From: Brevibacterium sp. S111
Lineage (GTDB): Bacteria; Actinomycetota; Actinomycetes; Actinomycetales; Brevibacteriaceae
Assembly (NCBI RefSeq): GCF_004745075.1
Contig: NZ_RHFH01000007.1
Span: forward strand, 1 to 64,000
DNA: 64,000 nt
Reading direction: 5' to 3'
Numbering within the stretch: the first letter of the stretch is position 1; the number at the start of each line of letters is the position of its first letter. The position numbers and the translations under genes are program-made. The notes under the pieces were generated by a model, which made no database searches, was not told the DNA's origin, and worked only from the letters and a program-made list of their open reading frames with translations. Of the stretch, positions 16,602 to 25,777 are shown one piece after another.

Positions 16602-17653
16602 TGAGTCTGCGTTTCCTCGCCTCCCGCCTGGCCCAGGGCCTGCTCGTCCTGTGGATCGCGTTCACTCTCAGCTTCTTCCTTCTCTATTGGCTGCCGGGCG
16701 ATCCGGTCATCACGATGCTCGGTGCCGGCGGAGAGCTGCAGAGCTTCGACCCCGCCGAGGTGGCCCGACTGCGCGCCGAATTCCACCTCGACCAGCCGCT
16801 CATCGTCCAATACCTCTTCGCGTTCGGGAGCCTGCTGCGCTTTGACCTGGGCACGTCGATCCAGGCCGGCACTCCCGTCACCGAGGCGATCGCCTCCGCC
16901 CTTCCCTCGACGCTGGCGCTGGCCGCGCTCGCCCTGGTCATCGCGCTCCTCGTCGGGATCATCATCGCCGTGTCCGCGACCCTGAGTCGCCGACCGTTGC
17001 TGCGCGATGCGCTCGCCGCCCTGCCGGGACTCGGGGTCGCCCTGCCGACCTTCTGGGTCGGACTCATGCTGCTGCAGTTCTTCTCCTTCCGGCTCCCGCT
17101 CTTCCCCGCAGTGAGTGACGGAACGCCGGCTGCCATCGTGCTGCCTGCCGTGACCTTGGCGATCCCGCTGTCGGCGATCATCGCCCAGGTCCTGTTCCGT
17201 TCGCTGCAGAACGCATGGGTCCAACCCTTCGTCACGACCTTCCACGCCTCCGGATACACCCGCCTGCGACTGCTGCTGCGCCAGGCACTGCCCGTGGCGC
17301 TGCTGCCGACACTGACGATGGGTGGGGTGCTGTTCGGTCAGGCACTGGCCGGGTCCGTCGTCGTCGAGAACGTGTTCTCCCGGCAGGGACTCGGACGCCT
17401 CGCCCAGACCGCGGTCACCGGGCAGGACATCCCGCTCGTCCAAGGCATCGTCCTCTTCGCCGCGGCCGTGTTCGTCCTCGTCAACCTCATCACCGACCTG
17501 TCCTACCCGCTGCTCGACCCGCGCCTGCGGGCCGCACGACGCACACGTCGCACGTCGACCGTCACCGAGGCGGCCCACCAGGAGCGTGGATCCGATGTCG
17601 CGAACCCGGTCCCGAGCTCAGCGACGGCTGGGAGCGAAGGAGCACGCGCATGA
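16601..17653 (+). CDS. ABC transporter permease (DppB/OppB type)
   Basis: 350 residues with six helices, starting FLASRLAQGLLVLWIAFTLS. The LPGDP signature follows the first helix, as in DppB-type permeases, and the EAA-like cytosolic loop is around HASGYTRLRLLLRQALPVAL. The start ATG shares one base with the stop of the binding-protein gene, so translation is coupled. It pairs with the next permease to form the membrane channel. The last 35 residues are a polar tail. Confidence 0.92.
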   Translation: MSLRFLASRLAQGLLVLWIAFTLSFFLLYWLPGDPVITMLGAGGELQSFDPAEVARLRAEFHLDQPLIVQYLFAFGSLLRFDLGTSIQAGTPVTEAIASALPSTLALAALALVIALLVGIIIAVSATLSRRPLLRDALAALPGLGVALPTFWVGLMLLQFFSFRLPLFPAVSDGTPAAIVLPAVTLAIPLSAIIAQVLFRSLQNAWVQPFVTTFHASGYTRLRLLLRQALPVALLPTLTMGGVLFGQALAGSVVVENVFSRQGLGRLAQTAVTGQDIPLVQGIVLFAAAVFVLVNLITDLSYPLLDPRLRAARRTRRTSTVTEAAHQERGSDVANPVPSSATAGSEGARA

Positions 17654-18540
17654 GCCCCGCACTCGAACTGCAGACGAACAGCGAGACCGAGGACCGACAG
17701 GCCGGCACCCTGCGCCGCCTCACCTCGGCGGCGGCAGGCTCGCGGATCGGCGTCACCGAGGTCATCGCGCTCATCGTCCTCGCCCTCGCCGCGGTCGCGG
17801 CACTGTGGCCCGGCCTGCTCACCGGTGTCGATCCGCTCACCGGCAACCCCGCCGACCGACTGCTGCCGCCGAGTGCCGAACACGTCTTCGGCACCGACCA
17901 GCTCGGACGCGATGTCTTCTCCCGCACCGTCCACGGTTCGGCCCAGACGCTGTCGGCCAGCCTCGCCGCCGTGCTCATCGGAGTCGGGGTCGGTGTGCTT
18001 CTCGGGCTGCTGTCCGGATACTTCACCGGGGCAGTCGACGCGATCTTCATGCGCACCGTCGACGTCCTCCAAGCCGTCCCCGGTCTGCTGCTGTCGATGG
18101 CCGTGATCACCGCACTGGGTTTCGGCACTCTCAACGTCGCCGTGGCCGTCGGCGTCGCCGCCGTGCCCTCCTTCGCCCGCCTCACCCGCGCCGAGGTGAT
18201 CCGCTGGCGGGCAGCCGAATTCGTCCGGGCCGCCCGCGCGGACGGCCTGTCCGCCGCGGCCGTCCTCGCCCGACACATCCTGCCGCAGGTGAAGGGCCCG
18301 ATCGGGGCGCTGCTCGCCCTCGAGTTCGGGTCCGCGGTGCTCGCGGTCTCGGCGCTGAGCTTCCTCGGCTTCGGTGCCCCGCCGCCGCAGCCCGAATGGG
18401 GACTGCTCGTGTCCGAGGGACGCGACTTCCTCGCCGCCGCCTGGTGGATGACGACCTTCCCCGGCCTCGTCGTCGCCGCCGTCGTGCTCGCAGCCAACCG
18501 CCTGTCCCACGCCGTCAATTCCGAGAAGGGATTCCGATGA
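17650..18540 (+). CDS. ABC transporter permease (DppC/OppC type)
   Basis: 296 residues. After a cytosolic N-terminus and helix 1 it has FGTDQLGRDVFSRTVHGS, the DppC hallmark, then the permease core with an EAA loop at EFVRAARADGLSAAAVLARH and the conserved SFLGFGAPPPQPEWG near the end. It overlaps both neighbours by ATGA. It forms a heterodimer with the preceding permease. Confidence 0.93.
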   Translation: MSPALELQTNSETEDRQAGTLRRLTSAAAGSRIGVTEVIALIVLALAAVAALWPGLLTGVDPLTGNPADRLLPPSAEHVFGTDQLGRDVFSRTVHGSAQTLSASLAAVLIGVGVGVLLGLLSGYFTGAVDAIFMRTVDVLQAVPGLLLSMAVITALGFGTLNVAVAVGVAAVPSFARLTRAEVIRWRAAEFVRAARADGLSAAAVLARHILPQVKGPIGALLALEFGSAVLAVSALSFLGFGAPPPQPEWGLLVSEGRDFLAAAWWMTTFPGLVVAAVVLAANRLSHAVNSEKGFR

Positions 18541-20516
18541 TCCACACCGATCTCCTCGCCTGGCCCTCGGCCGGAGCCGGCACCGAGCTCCTCGAGGACT
18601 CCGATGCCCTTCCTCCGGAGGTCTCGACCACCGCCGGCGAGCAGGCTGCCGTTCCCGCCGGCAACTCTGCCGGCACCGCTGTCGGCAGTTCCGTCGGCAC
18701 CTCTGTCGGCCGTGGATCGTCGGCGCCCACGCCACAGGCCCCGGACGTGCCGGCTCGGCAGACCCCTGCGGTCCTCGACGTCTCGGGGCTGAGCGTGACC
18801 TACCCGGGCGCGAGCGCACCGGCGATCGCCGGCATCGGCCTGACCCTGGATGCCGGCGATACGCTCGCCATCGTCGGCGAATCCGGGTCGGGGAAGTCGA
18901 CGACGGCGGCGGCACTGACCGGACTCCTCCCGACGGGGACTCGGGTCGAGGCGTCCACGCAGAGCCACCTCGGCGAGGATCTCTCCTCGGCGAAGCCGCG
19001 CACCTGGCAGCGCATCCTCGGCACGGGGATCGGGTACGTGCCGCAGGACGCCGGAGCCGGACTCAATCCGGTGCGCACGATCGCCTCGGCGCTGCACGAG
19101 ACGCTGACGGTCAATGGTTTCGCGAAACCCCAGATCGGACCGCGCATCGCCGAAGTGCTCACCGCCGTGGGCCTCGATGCGGACACCCACGGACGGCGGT
19201 ATCCGCACGAGCTCTCCGGCGGGCAGCGGCAGAGGGTGCTCATCGCCAATGCGATCGCCGCCCGCCCCGCGCTCATCATTGCCGACGAACCGACCTCGGC
19301 GCTTGACGCGACGGTCGCCAAACAGGTCCTCGACGTGCTCACCGCCCTCGTCGCCGAGTCGCAGACCGCGCTCGTGCTCATCACCCACGATCTCGGGGTG
19401 GCCAAAGAACGCGCCGCCGAGCTCATCGTCATGAGCCGTGGCCGCATCGTCGAAACCGGGCCGACGGACCGCATCCTCACCGCACCCCGGCATCCCTACA
19501 CTCAGGCTCTGCTCGCCGCAGCCCCGCACCTCGGATGGGGTCGGCTTCAACCGGGCCGCGCGACGCGGACCGACCTCGGAGGCGGCGCGGACGCATCGGT
19601 CGCGGACGCATCGGGCGGCGCGAACGCATCGGTCACGAACGATTCAGGCGGGGCCGCATCGGTCGGAACCGAACCGGTGACCGACCCCAGCACCGAGGCA
19701 GTGCTGACCGGACGCGGAATCGTACGGAATTTCGGCGGGGACCGTCCCGCAGTGAACGGACTCGACATCGCGCTGCGGGCCGGGTCGACCATCGGCATCG
19801 TCGGCGAATCCGGGTCGGGGAAGACCACCTCGGCGCGGATCCTCCTCGGCGCGGATCGGGCGGATGCCGGCGGTGTCGACCTGCACGGAAAGCCGCTTGC
19901 CGACTATCGCCGGAAGGACCTCGGTCGACGGATCCGGTACGTGCACCAGGACTCGAGCGCCGCGCTCGACCCGCACTACACGGTCGAGCGGATACTCACC
20001 GAACCCCTGCGCGGCCACCGCATCGGCACCCGCTCTCAGCGGCCGGGCCGGGTGCGGGAACTGCTCGATTCCGTGGCGCTCGACCACAGTCTGCTGGGCC
20101 GCACCCCGCAGGAGCTCTCCGGAGGGCAGCGGCAGCGGCTCGCGATCGCACGGGCTCTGGCCGTCGACCCCGAGGTGATCATCCTCGATGAGCCCGTCTC
20201 CGCCCTCGACGTCGGTGTGCAGGCGCAGATCCTGCAGCTGCTCGTCGACCTGCAGGCCCGCCTCGGCGTCGCGTATCTCTTCATCTCCCACGACCTGGCC
20301 GTCATCGAACAGATCTCCGATCAGGTGATCGTCATGAAGGACGGACTCGTCATCGAATCCGGGCCGACCGCTCACGTCCTCCACAGCAGCCGCCACGCCT
20401 ACACCCGGGCGCTCATCGACGCAGTGCCCTGCTTCGACGACTCGGCCGTGCGCACGGTCGCAGCAGACAACCTCACCGACAACCCCACCGACTCAACAGG
20501 AGCACATCATGCCTGA
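18537..20516 (+). CDS. Fused double ABC ATPase (DppD-DppF fusion)
   Basis: 659 residues holding two complete nucleotide-binding domains in one chain. Domain 1: Walker A GESGSGKS (114-121), signature LSGGQRQRV (about 226), Walker B ALIIADEPTSALD. Domain 2: GESGSGKTT, LSGGQRQRLAIARALA, EVIILDEPVSALD. Each ends in a peptide-type oligopeptide region (APRHPYTQALLAA; SSRHAYTRALIDA). A Ser/Gly/Thr-rich N-terminal tail of about 80 residues and an Ala/Ser/Gly repeat linker join them; both are low complexity. It energises the importer. The start overlaps the permease stop by ATGA. Confidence 0.93.
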   Translation: MIHTDLLAWPSAGAGTELLEDSDALPPEVSTTAGEQAAVPAGNSAGTAVGSSVGTSVGRGSSAPTPQAPDVPARQTPAVLDVSGLSVTYPGASAPAIAGIGLTLDAGDTLAIVGESGSGKSTTAAALTGLLPTGTRVEASTQSHLGEDLSSAKPRTWQRILGTGIGYVPQDAGAGLNPVRTIASALHETLTVNGFAKPQIGPRIAEVLTAVGLDADTHGRRYPHELSGGQRQRVLIANAIAARPALIIADEPTSALDATVAKQVLDVLTALVAESQTALVLITHDLGVAKERAAELIVMSRGRIVETGPTDRILTAPRHPYTQALLAAAPHLGWGRLQPGRATRTDLGGGADASVADASGGANASVTNDSGGAASVGTEPVTDPSTEAVLTGRGIVRNFGGDRPAVNGLDIALRAGSTIGIVGESGSGKTTSARILLGADRADAGGVDLHGKPLADYRRKDLGRRIRYVHQDSSAALDPHYTVERILTEPLRGHRIGTRSQRPGRVRELLDSVALDHSLLGRTPQELSGGQRQRLAIARALAVDPEVIILDEPVSALDVGVQAQILQLLVDLQARLGVAYLFISHDLAVIEQISDQVIVMKDGLVIESGPTAHVLHSSRHAYTRALIDAVPCFDDSAVRTVAADNLTDNPTDSTGAHHA

Positions 20517-21891
20517 CACCCACACCTCCGGACAGCCGCGCCAGGTCCACCTGGCCGCCCACTTCCCCGGCGTGAACAACACGACCGTGTGGGCAGACGC
20601 CGCCTCGGGCAGCCACATCGAATTCGATTCCTTCTCCCATCTGGCGAAGACCGCCGAGGCCGGGCTCTTCGACTTCTTCTTCCTCGCCGAGGGCCTGCGC
20701 CTGCGCGAACACCAGAACAAGATCTTCGACCTCGACGTCGTCGGCCGCCCGAACACCACGGCCGTGCTCTCCGCGCTCGCCGCCGTGCCCACCCGTATCG
20801 GCCTGGCCGGGACACTCAGCGCCACCTACAACGAGCCCTTCGACATCGCTCGCCGGCTCGCGACCATCGACCATCTCTCCAACGGCCGCGCCGCCTGGAA
20901 CGTCGTGACGACCTCGGACGCATTCACCGGCGAGAACTTCCGTCGCGGCGGCTACCTCGACCACGCCGATCGCTACCGTCGCGCCGAAGACTTCATCGAC
21001 GTCGCCCGCAGACTCTGGGACGCCGCGGCGAACGACGGCGCCTTCGCCCACGAAAGCGACTTCTTCGACATCTCCGGCCGATTCCCCACCGGAGCCCTGC
21101 CCGGCGGCCACCCCGTGGTCTTCCAAGCCGGAGACTCCGATTCCGGCCGCGACTTCGCCACCGGTTCCGCCGACGTCGTCTTCACCCGTCATTCGGACCC
21201 CGAATCCGGGCGGAAGTTCTACGCGGACGTGAAATCCCGACTCGCCCGCTACGGTCGAGCCGAGGACGAGTTGAAGATCTACCCGGGCGTATCCGTCATC
21301 CTCGGCGATACCCCCGCCGAGGCGGTCGAACGCTCCCGCGAGGTCGCCGCCCAGCAGGTCAGCGAGGCCGGTGCCATCGCCTTCCTCGAACGCGTCTGGG
21401 ACCGTGACCTCTCCGCCTTCGACCCGAACGGGCCGCTGCCGGACGTCCCGCCGGGCGGCGAGTCGATCTCGCAGGGACGGGTCAGACACATCAAGGACGC
21501 CGAAGCCACGATCGCGGCCTGGCGCGACATCGCCGAGGCCGAGAACCTCACCGCCCGCGAACTCGTCATCAGAGTCTCGAACCGGCACTCCTTCGTCGGC
21601 ACCCCGCACCAGGTCGCGCTCGACCTCGCCGAGGCGGTCCGGACAAGAGCCGCCGACGGCTATATCCTCGTCCCCCACCTCACCCCCGGCGGACTCGACG
21701 AAGTCGTGGAGAAGGTCGTGCCCGAACTCCAGGAACTCGGCGTCTACCGCACCGAATACCCGGACGGCTCCCTGCGGGAGACCATCGGACTGCCCGCCGC
21801 ACGCACCGCAGCCGACTGGGCGGACGCCCGCGGCCGAGCCCGGGGGACGACCACCGGCGCTGACGCCGCCGAGCTCAAGGAGGTGGGCTGA
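20509..21891 (+). CDS. NtaA/SnaA/DszA family FMN-dependent monooxygenase
   Basis: 460 residues of the class C luciferase-like (LLM) fold. Features include FFFLAEGLRLREHQ, EPFDIARRLATIDHLSNGRA with WNVVTT, and HPVVFQAGDSDSGRDFATGS, which match two-component monooxygenases such as DszA, NtaA, SnaA and DmoA. These use FMNH2 supplied by a separate reductase to oxidise substrates such as sulfones, dimethyl sulfide or aminocarboxylates. It starts behind AGGAG inside the end of the ATPase gene. The reductase is most likely the next gene. An oxidative C-S cleavage role is inferred from context. Confidence 0.9.
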   Translation: MPDTHTSGQPRQVHLAAHFPGVNNTTVWADAASGSHIEFDSFSHLAKTAEAGLFDFFFLAEGLRLREHQNKIFDLDVVGRPNTTAVLSALAAVPTRIGLAGTLSATYNEPFDIARRLATIDHLSNGRAAWNVVTTSDAFTGENFRRGGYLDHADRYRRAEDFIDVARRLWDAAANDGAFAHESDFFDISGRFPTGALPGGHPVVFQAGDSDSGRDFATGSADVVFTRHSDPESGRKFYADVKSRLARYGRAEDELKIYPGVSVILGDTPAEAVERSREVAAQQVSEAGAIAFLERVWDRDLSAFDPNGPLPDVPPGGESISQGRVRHIKDAEATIAAWRDIAEAENLTARELVIRVSNRHSFVGTPHQVALDLAEAVRTRAADGYILVPHLTPGGLDEVVEKVVPELQELGVYRTEYPDGSLRETIGLPAARTAADWADARGRARGTTTGADAAELKEVG

Positions 21892-21892
21892 G

Positions 21893-22510
21893 ATGGCACG
21901 TGTCGTCCTGCTCTCATCGAGCCCAGCGGAGAATTCGAAGACCGAGGCGCTGCTCGGGTTCATCGGCCGCAGGCTGGGCCAATACGGCCACCGCACGGAG
22001 TTCATCAAACTCCGGCACCTGCCCGCCGGGCCGCTGCTGGCTGGGGACACGAGCGACGAACTCATCGCCTCGGCCCGGTCCACCGTCGCATCCGCCGATG
22101 CCGTGGTCGTCGGCTCGCCGGTCTTCAAGGCCACCTACACGGGTCTGCTCAAGGTCTTCGTCGATGTGCTGCCGATGGACGCTCTGCACGGCAAACCCGT
22201 GCTGCCGGTCCTCACCGGCGGATCGGCCGCCCACGTCCTCGCCCTCGACTTCGGCCTCAAACCGCTGCTGGCCACGCTCGGAGCGAGTTCGATCGGCCGC
22301 GGACGCTTCGTCCTGTCGAAGAACATCCTCCCGGCCACCGAGTCGAGCCCGGCAAGCATCGACGAGTCCGTCGAACTCGACGTCATCGACGCCATCGATC
22401 AGTTCGACTCCGAACTCACCGTGCGGTCCCGATCCTGCACCCACGCCGAGGCGGTCGACCCCGAATCCCTCATCACCACCCCGATCACGACCGACAGGAA
22501 CCCCTCATGA
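21893..22510 (+). CDS. NADPH-dependent FMN reductase (SsuE/MsuE-like)
   Basis: 205 residues, flavodoxin-like fold. LLSSSPAENSKTEALL is the phosphate loop, and GSPVFKATYTGLLKVFVDVL corresponds to the conserved SP-V/I-Y-K-A-S-Y-x-G-x-L-K segment of SsuE-type reductases, followed by KPVLPVLTGGSAAH. This family makes free FMNH2 for partner monooxygenases in sulfonate or sulfide use. It begins one base after the monooxygenase stop and uses AGGAGG within that gene. It should supply both LLM enzymes of the operon. Confidence 0.92.
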   Translation: MARVVLLSSSPAENSKTEALLGFIGRRLGQYGHRTEFIKLRHLPAGPLLAGDTSDELIASARSTVASADAVVVGSPVFKATYTGLLKVFVDVLPMDALHGKPVLPVLTGGSAAHVLALDFGLKPLLATLGASSIGRGRFVLSKNILPATESSPASIDESVELDVIDAIDQFDSELTVRSRSCTHAEAVDPESLITTPITTDRNPS

Positions 22511-23442
22511 GCGCGCTCATCGCCACCACCCTCACCCCGGACCTCACGACCGGTCTCGCCGCGGCGAAGACCCTCGACGGACACGTGGATTTCGCACTCG
22601 TGCCCGATGACTTCTCCGACCTCGACGCTGTCGAATTCGCGTCCTGGCTCGGGCCGCTGACCGACCGCCTCGGGCTGATCCCCGAGGTGCGCATCACCCA
22701 TCTCGAACCCTTCCACGTGAGCACAGCCTCGGCGACGCTCGACTACGCCGCCCGGGCACGGGCGGGCCTGTCCGTCGGGATTTCCGACAGCGCCGCCGAG
22801 GCGGAGCTGTTCGGCCGCCGCGCAGCCGCTCCGGCGGTCGATGCCTGGGCCGAAGCGGCCGCGGTCATCGATGTCATCCGGCGCCTCTGGGATTCCTGGG
22901 ACGACGATGCGATCATCCGCGACAAGAGCACCGACCGGTACATCGATCGCGACCGCCTCCACTACGTCGAGGCGAAGCTGCCAGACTCGACCGGCACCGA
23001 CTACTCGGTGCTCGGCCCCTCGATCACGCCGCGCCCGCCGCAGGGCCATCCGCCGATTGTCGTCCGCGCCGAACCGGGCAATGAAGCCGCCCGCGCCGCC
23101 GCCGACATCGTCCTCGTCGATGAAGCCTCCGGAACGGTCTCACTCGAAGAGCTGCGTGCCGAACTCGCGCCCGAGACCCCGGTGCTCGCGATCCTGCCCG
23201 CAGCCGATCGCCGGACCGAAGTGGCCGACATCGTCGGTTCGGTGCGCATCCTCCGGGGACGCGGGGCGGACGGGGTCCTCTTCTCGGCCTCCGTCGCCGA
23301 GCAGCTCGAGTTCAGCGTCCGGCTCGTCTCCGAGATCCTCCCGGCGCTGCAGTCGGCGGGACTGCGGGAGAACACGACGGGAGCGGATCTGCGCAGCCGC
23401 CTCGGCGTGGGGCCGGCTGTGAGCGCCTATGCCGATGCGTGA
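22507..23442 (+). CDS. Luciferase-like (LLM class) flavin-dependent oxidoreductase, divergent
   Basis: 311 residues. The middle has ARARAGLSVGISDSAAEAEL and AAAVIDVIRRLWDSWDDDA with FxxR-like RYIDRDRLHYVEAKLP, placing it among LLM oxidoreductases, but the N-terminal third is shorter and weaker than in typical members. It may be a non-catalytic partner or may act on an intermediate made by the first monooxygenase. Coupled by ATGA to the reductase. No specific substrate can be assigned. Confidence 0.8.
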   Translation: MSALIATTLTPDLTTGLAAAKTLDGHVDFALVPDDFSDLDAVEFASWLGPLTDRLGLIPEVRITHLEPFHVSTASATLDYAARARAGLSVGISDSAAEAELFGRRAAAPAVDAWAEAAAVIDVIRRLWDSWDDDAIIRDKSTDRYIDRDRLHYVEAKLPDSTGTDYSVLGPSITPRPPQGHPPIVVRAEPGNEAARAAADIVLVDEASGTVSLEELRAELAPETPVLAILPAADRRTEVADIVGSVRILRGRGADGVLFSASVAEQLEFSVRLVSEILPALQSAGLRENTTGADLRSRLGVGPAVSAYADA

Positions 23443-25507
23443 GCGGTCGGCGGTCATCAGCGGCGGTCGTGTCGGGGATGATGGCTCGCTCGGACCCCGC
23501 GCCGACCTCGCCTTCATCGGCGCCGGACCGAAGACCCTGGGCATCCTCCTCGCGATCGCCGCCGCCGAGGAGGCCGGGGCGGGGCTGCGCATCCACCTCA
23601 TCGACCCGTTCTCGCCGGGGCCCGGACGGATCTGGCGGACCGAGCAGTCGCCGCATCTGTGGATGAACTCCCGCACCGAGGACATCACGATCTTCCCCGA
23701 CGACTCCTGCCGCCTCGAGCGTCCCGGGGTTCGGGGCCCGACCCTGCACGAATGGATTCACGGGCCCGGCCGCGAGCGACTCTCCAGGTGCGGACTCGCC
23801 GAGGAGGCGGCGCTGCTCGACTCACAGTCCTTCGCGAGCCGACGGATCCAAGGCCACTACCTGTCTGCGGCTTTCGACACCGCACTCGACCAGCTCGCCG
23901 CCGAGGTGCACATCCACCGGGTCCGCGCCGAGTCGGTGCGGCGGGTGGATCGCGGCTCGGGTTTCACGGTCACCACCTCGACCGGTGCGACGATCACCGC
24001 GGACGTCCTCGTCTCCGCGCAGGGTCACCTCGACATGCACCCGGCCGCCGCGGACGCGGAGTTCGGCAACCGTGCGACCGCCTCGGCGAGGGGAGCCGGT
24101 CTCTACTATCAGGCTCCCGGCTATACCGCCGACCTCGACTTCTCCGCGATTCCCGCCGGCGCCGAGGTGCTCACCCGCGGTTTCGGGTTGGCGTTCCTCG
24201 ACTTCATGGTCATGGTCACCGAAGGCCGCGGCGGAGAGTTCGCTCCGAGCGGGGAGAACCTTATCTACCGTCCCTCGGGCGGCGAACCGGTGCTGTGGGT
24301 CGGGTCTTCGCGCGGCATCTCCTACAGCCCGAAACTCGGCTACAGCAGGACCGCCGTCCCCGGCGCCCCCGAGGTCGAACTGCGGTATCTCAGCCGCCTC
24401 GACGACGGCGAGGGCGGCAAGGGCGGCGAGAGGGCTGCGGGGGATCACCTCGGCGGGGGACACCGTTCCGGCAGGGCGAGTACGGTCATCGACTTTCCGA
24501 CTGTGCTCGGACCGCTGTTCGAACTCGAACTCACCTATGCCCACTACGCACACGTGCTGTGGAAGCGCGAGATCGATGCTCCCGAACTTCTCACGCTCAT
24601 CGATGAAACCGCCGACGAGGTGGTCTCGACAGGTCTCGCCACCGGACCCGCGTGCGCAGGCGACGTCGCCGCCGGCCGGCGGACCCATGCGCCGCGACAC
24701 CGTGCTTGCGTCGAGGCCATCGCTGCGGCTGCTCGGGCGGTCGTCACCGACCCGGACGACCTGTTCGACTTGGCTCGATTGGATCGGCCTCTCGACGATC
24801 TGAGCTGCGAGGACTTCGCCAGCGCTGAAGTCAGCGTGCGCGAGCACATCGAGGGCCACCTGCGGCGCAGCGCCGATGCCGAGCATTCGGCCGACCTTGC
24901 GGTGTTCGAGGCCCTGGTCAAGTCCTATGTGGCGATCAGGACGCTGGTCCGTGACGGCCGAGTCAGTCACAGTGATCGCACGGAGTTCGTCGAGGGCAGC
25001 TTCCACTCGCTGTTCTCCTTCATCGGCAGCGGCCCGCCGCCCGTGCGGGTCAAGCAGATCCTCGCCCTCCACGACGCAGGGCTCGTGCGTTTCCTCGGTC
25101 CTGGGCTCAGCGTAGAGGCCGATGAGTTCGGTTTCACCGCGCGATCGACGGCACATCCGGAGGCGAAGACCTTCACTCACTTCGTCGACGCCCGCCTGGC
25201 CCGTCAGAGCGCCGAGCGCGCCGCGGATCCAGCCCTCGCCTCACTCCGCTCGGACGGGGCGCTGCTGCTCGAGGATACGGCGCACGCGAAGCTGCGCACG
25301 GACGAGACGGGCCGCGCACTCGATGCGGACGGTGAGGCGCAGCCGGACCTGTTCCTGCTCGGTCCCGCGGTCTCGGGATCGACCGCTGAGGCATTCAGCC
25401 GGCCGCACACGGGTGCGCCGGTGTTTGCCGACAACGAGAGGATCGCCGGGGCGATCCTGGCCTCCGTCGCGGCGATCTCCGACGACCGTGAACTCCTGGC
25501 AGGGTGA
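23429..25507 (+). CDS. FAD/NAD(P)-binding protein (PF13454-like)
   Basis: 692 residues. ADLAFIGAGPKTLGILLAIA near residue 28 is the FAD-binding GxGPxxLG motif, and the protein continues with IHLIDPFSPGPGRIWRTEQS and HLWMNSRTEDITIFPD. Such FAD/NAD(P)-binding proteins are related to lysine/ornithine N-hydroxylases and are common in actinobacteria, mostly uncharacterised. A Gly-rich stretch near residue 330 is low complexity. It overlaps the preceding gene by 14 bases, so it is in the same operon, probably as an oxidase or hydroxylase acting on the same pathway. Confidence 0.82.
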   Translation: MPMRERSAVISGGRVGDDGSLGPRADLAFIGAGPKTLGILLAIAAAEEAGAGLRIHLIDPFSPGPGRIWRTEQSPHLWMNSRTEDITIFPDDSCRLERPGVRGPTLHEWIHGPGRERLSRCGLAEEAALLDSQSFASRRIQGHYLSAAFDTALDQLAAEVHIHRVRAESVRRVDRGSGFTVTTSTGATITADVLVSAQGHLDMHPAAADAEFGNRATASARGAGLYYQAPGYTADLDFSAIPAGAEVLTRGFGLAFLDFMVMVTEGRGGEFAPSGENLIYRPSGGEPVLWVGSSRGISYSPKLGYSRTAVPGAPEVELRYLSRLDDGEGGKGGERAAGDHLGGGHRSGRASTVIDFPTVLGPLFELELTYAHYAHVLWKREIDAPELLTLIDETADEVVSTGLATGPACAGDVAAGRRTHAPRHRACVEAIAAAARAVVTDPDDLFDLARLDRPLDDLSCEDFASAEVSVREHIEGHLRRSADAEHSADLAVFEALVKSYVAIRTLVRDGRVSHSDRTEFVEGSFHSLFSFIGSGPPPVRVKQILALHDAGLVRFLGPGLSVEADEFGFTARSTAHPEAKTFTHFVDARLARQSAERAADPALASLRSDGALLLEDTAHAKLRTDETGRALDADGEAQPDLFLLGPAVSGSTAEAFSRPHTGAPVFADNERIAGAILASVAAISDDRELLAG

Positions 25508-25529
25508 GGGCCGGCCCGACGGCAGAGAT

Positions 25530-25620
25530 CGTCCGTGGCGGAAGCAGTCGTCTGTGAGGGCAGCGGGCGTCCGTGACGGCAGCGGTCGTCCGTAAAGGGA
25601 GTGGCCGTCCGCCTCGGCGA
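25530..25620. repeat. 19-bp tandem repeat, about 4.8 copies
   Basis: Units starting CGTCCGT/CGTCTGT begin at 25530, 25549, 25568, 25587 and 25606, exactly 19 bp apart, with several substitutions between copies. The unit length is not a multiple of three, so it is not a coding repeat. It fills most of the gap between the FAD-protein stop and the leader of the trans-sulfuration gene. Confidence 0.8.
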
Positions 25621-25777
25621 GCGACGTGACCTCTCATGTCGAAAGATGACGATGATCAACGTCATATGACAGGCGGTGACCGTGCGCGTCACCGGATGCG
25701 CACGCACGGTTGCCGGCGGATCACACTGATAGTCACCGCAGATGCAGCGGTGTTCATCAGTGAAGGAAGGATCCGCC

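Noticed and set aside
25530..25620. Repeat array considered as a CRISPR
   Set aside because: The units are directly adjacent with 19-bp period and no unique spacers; no cas gene is present.
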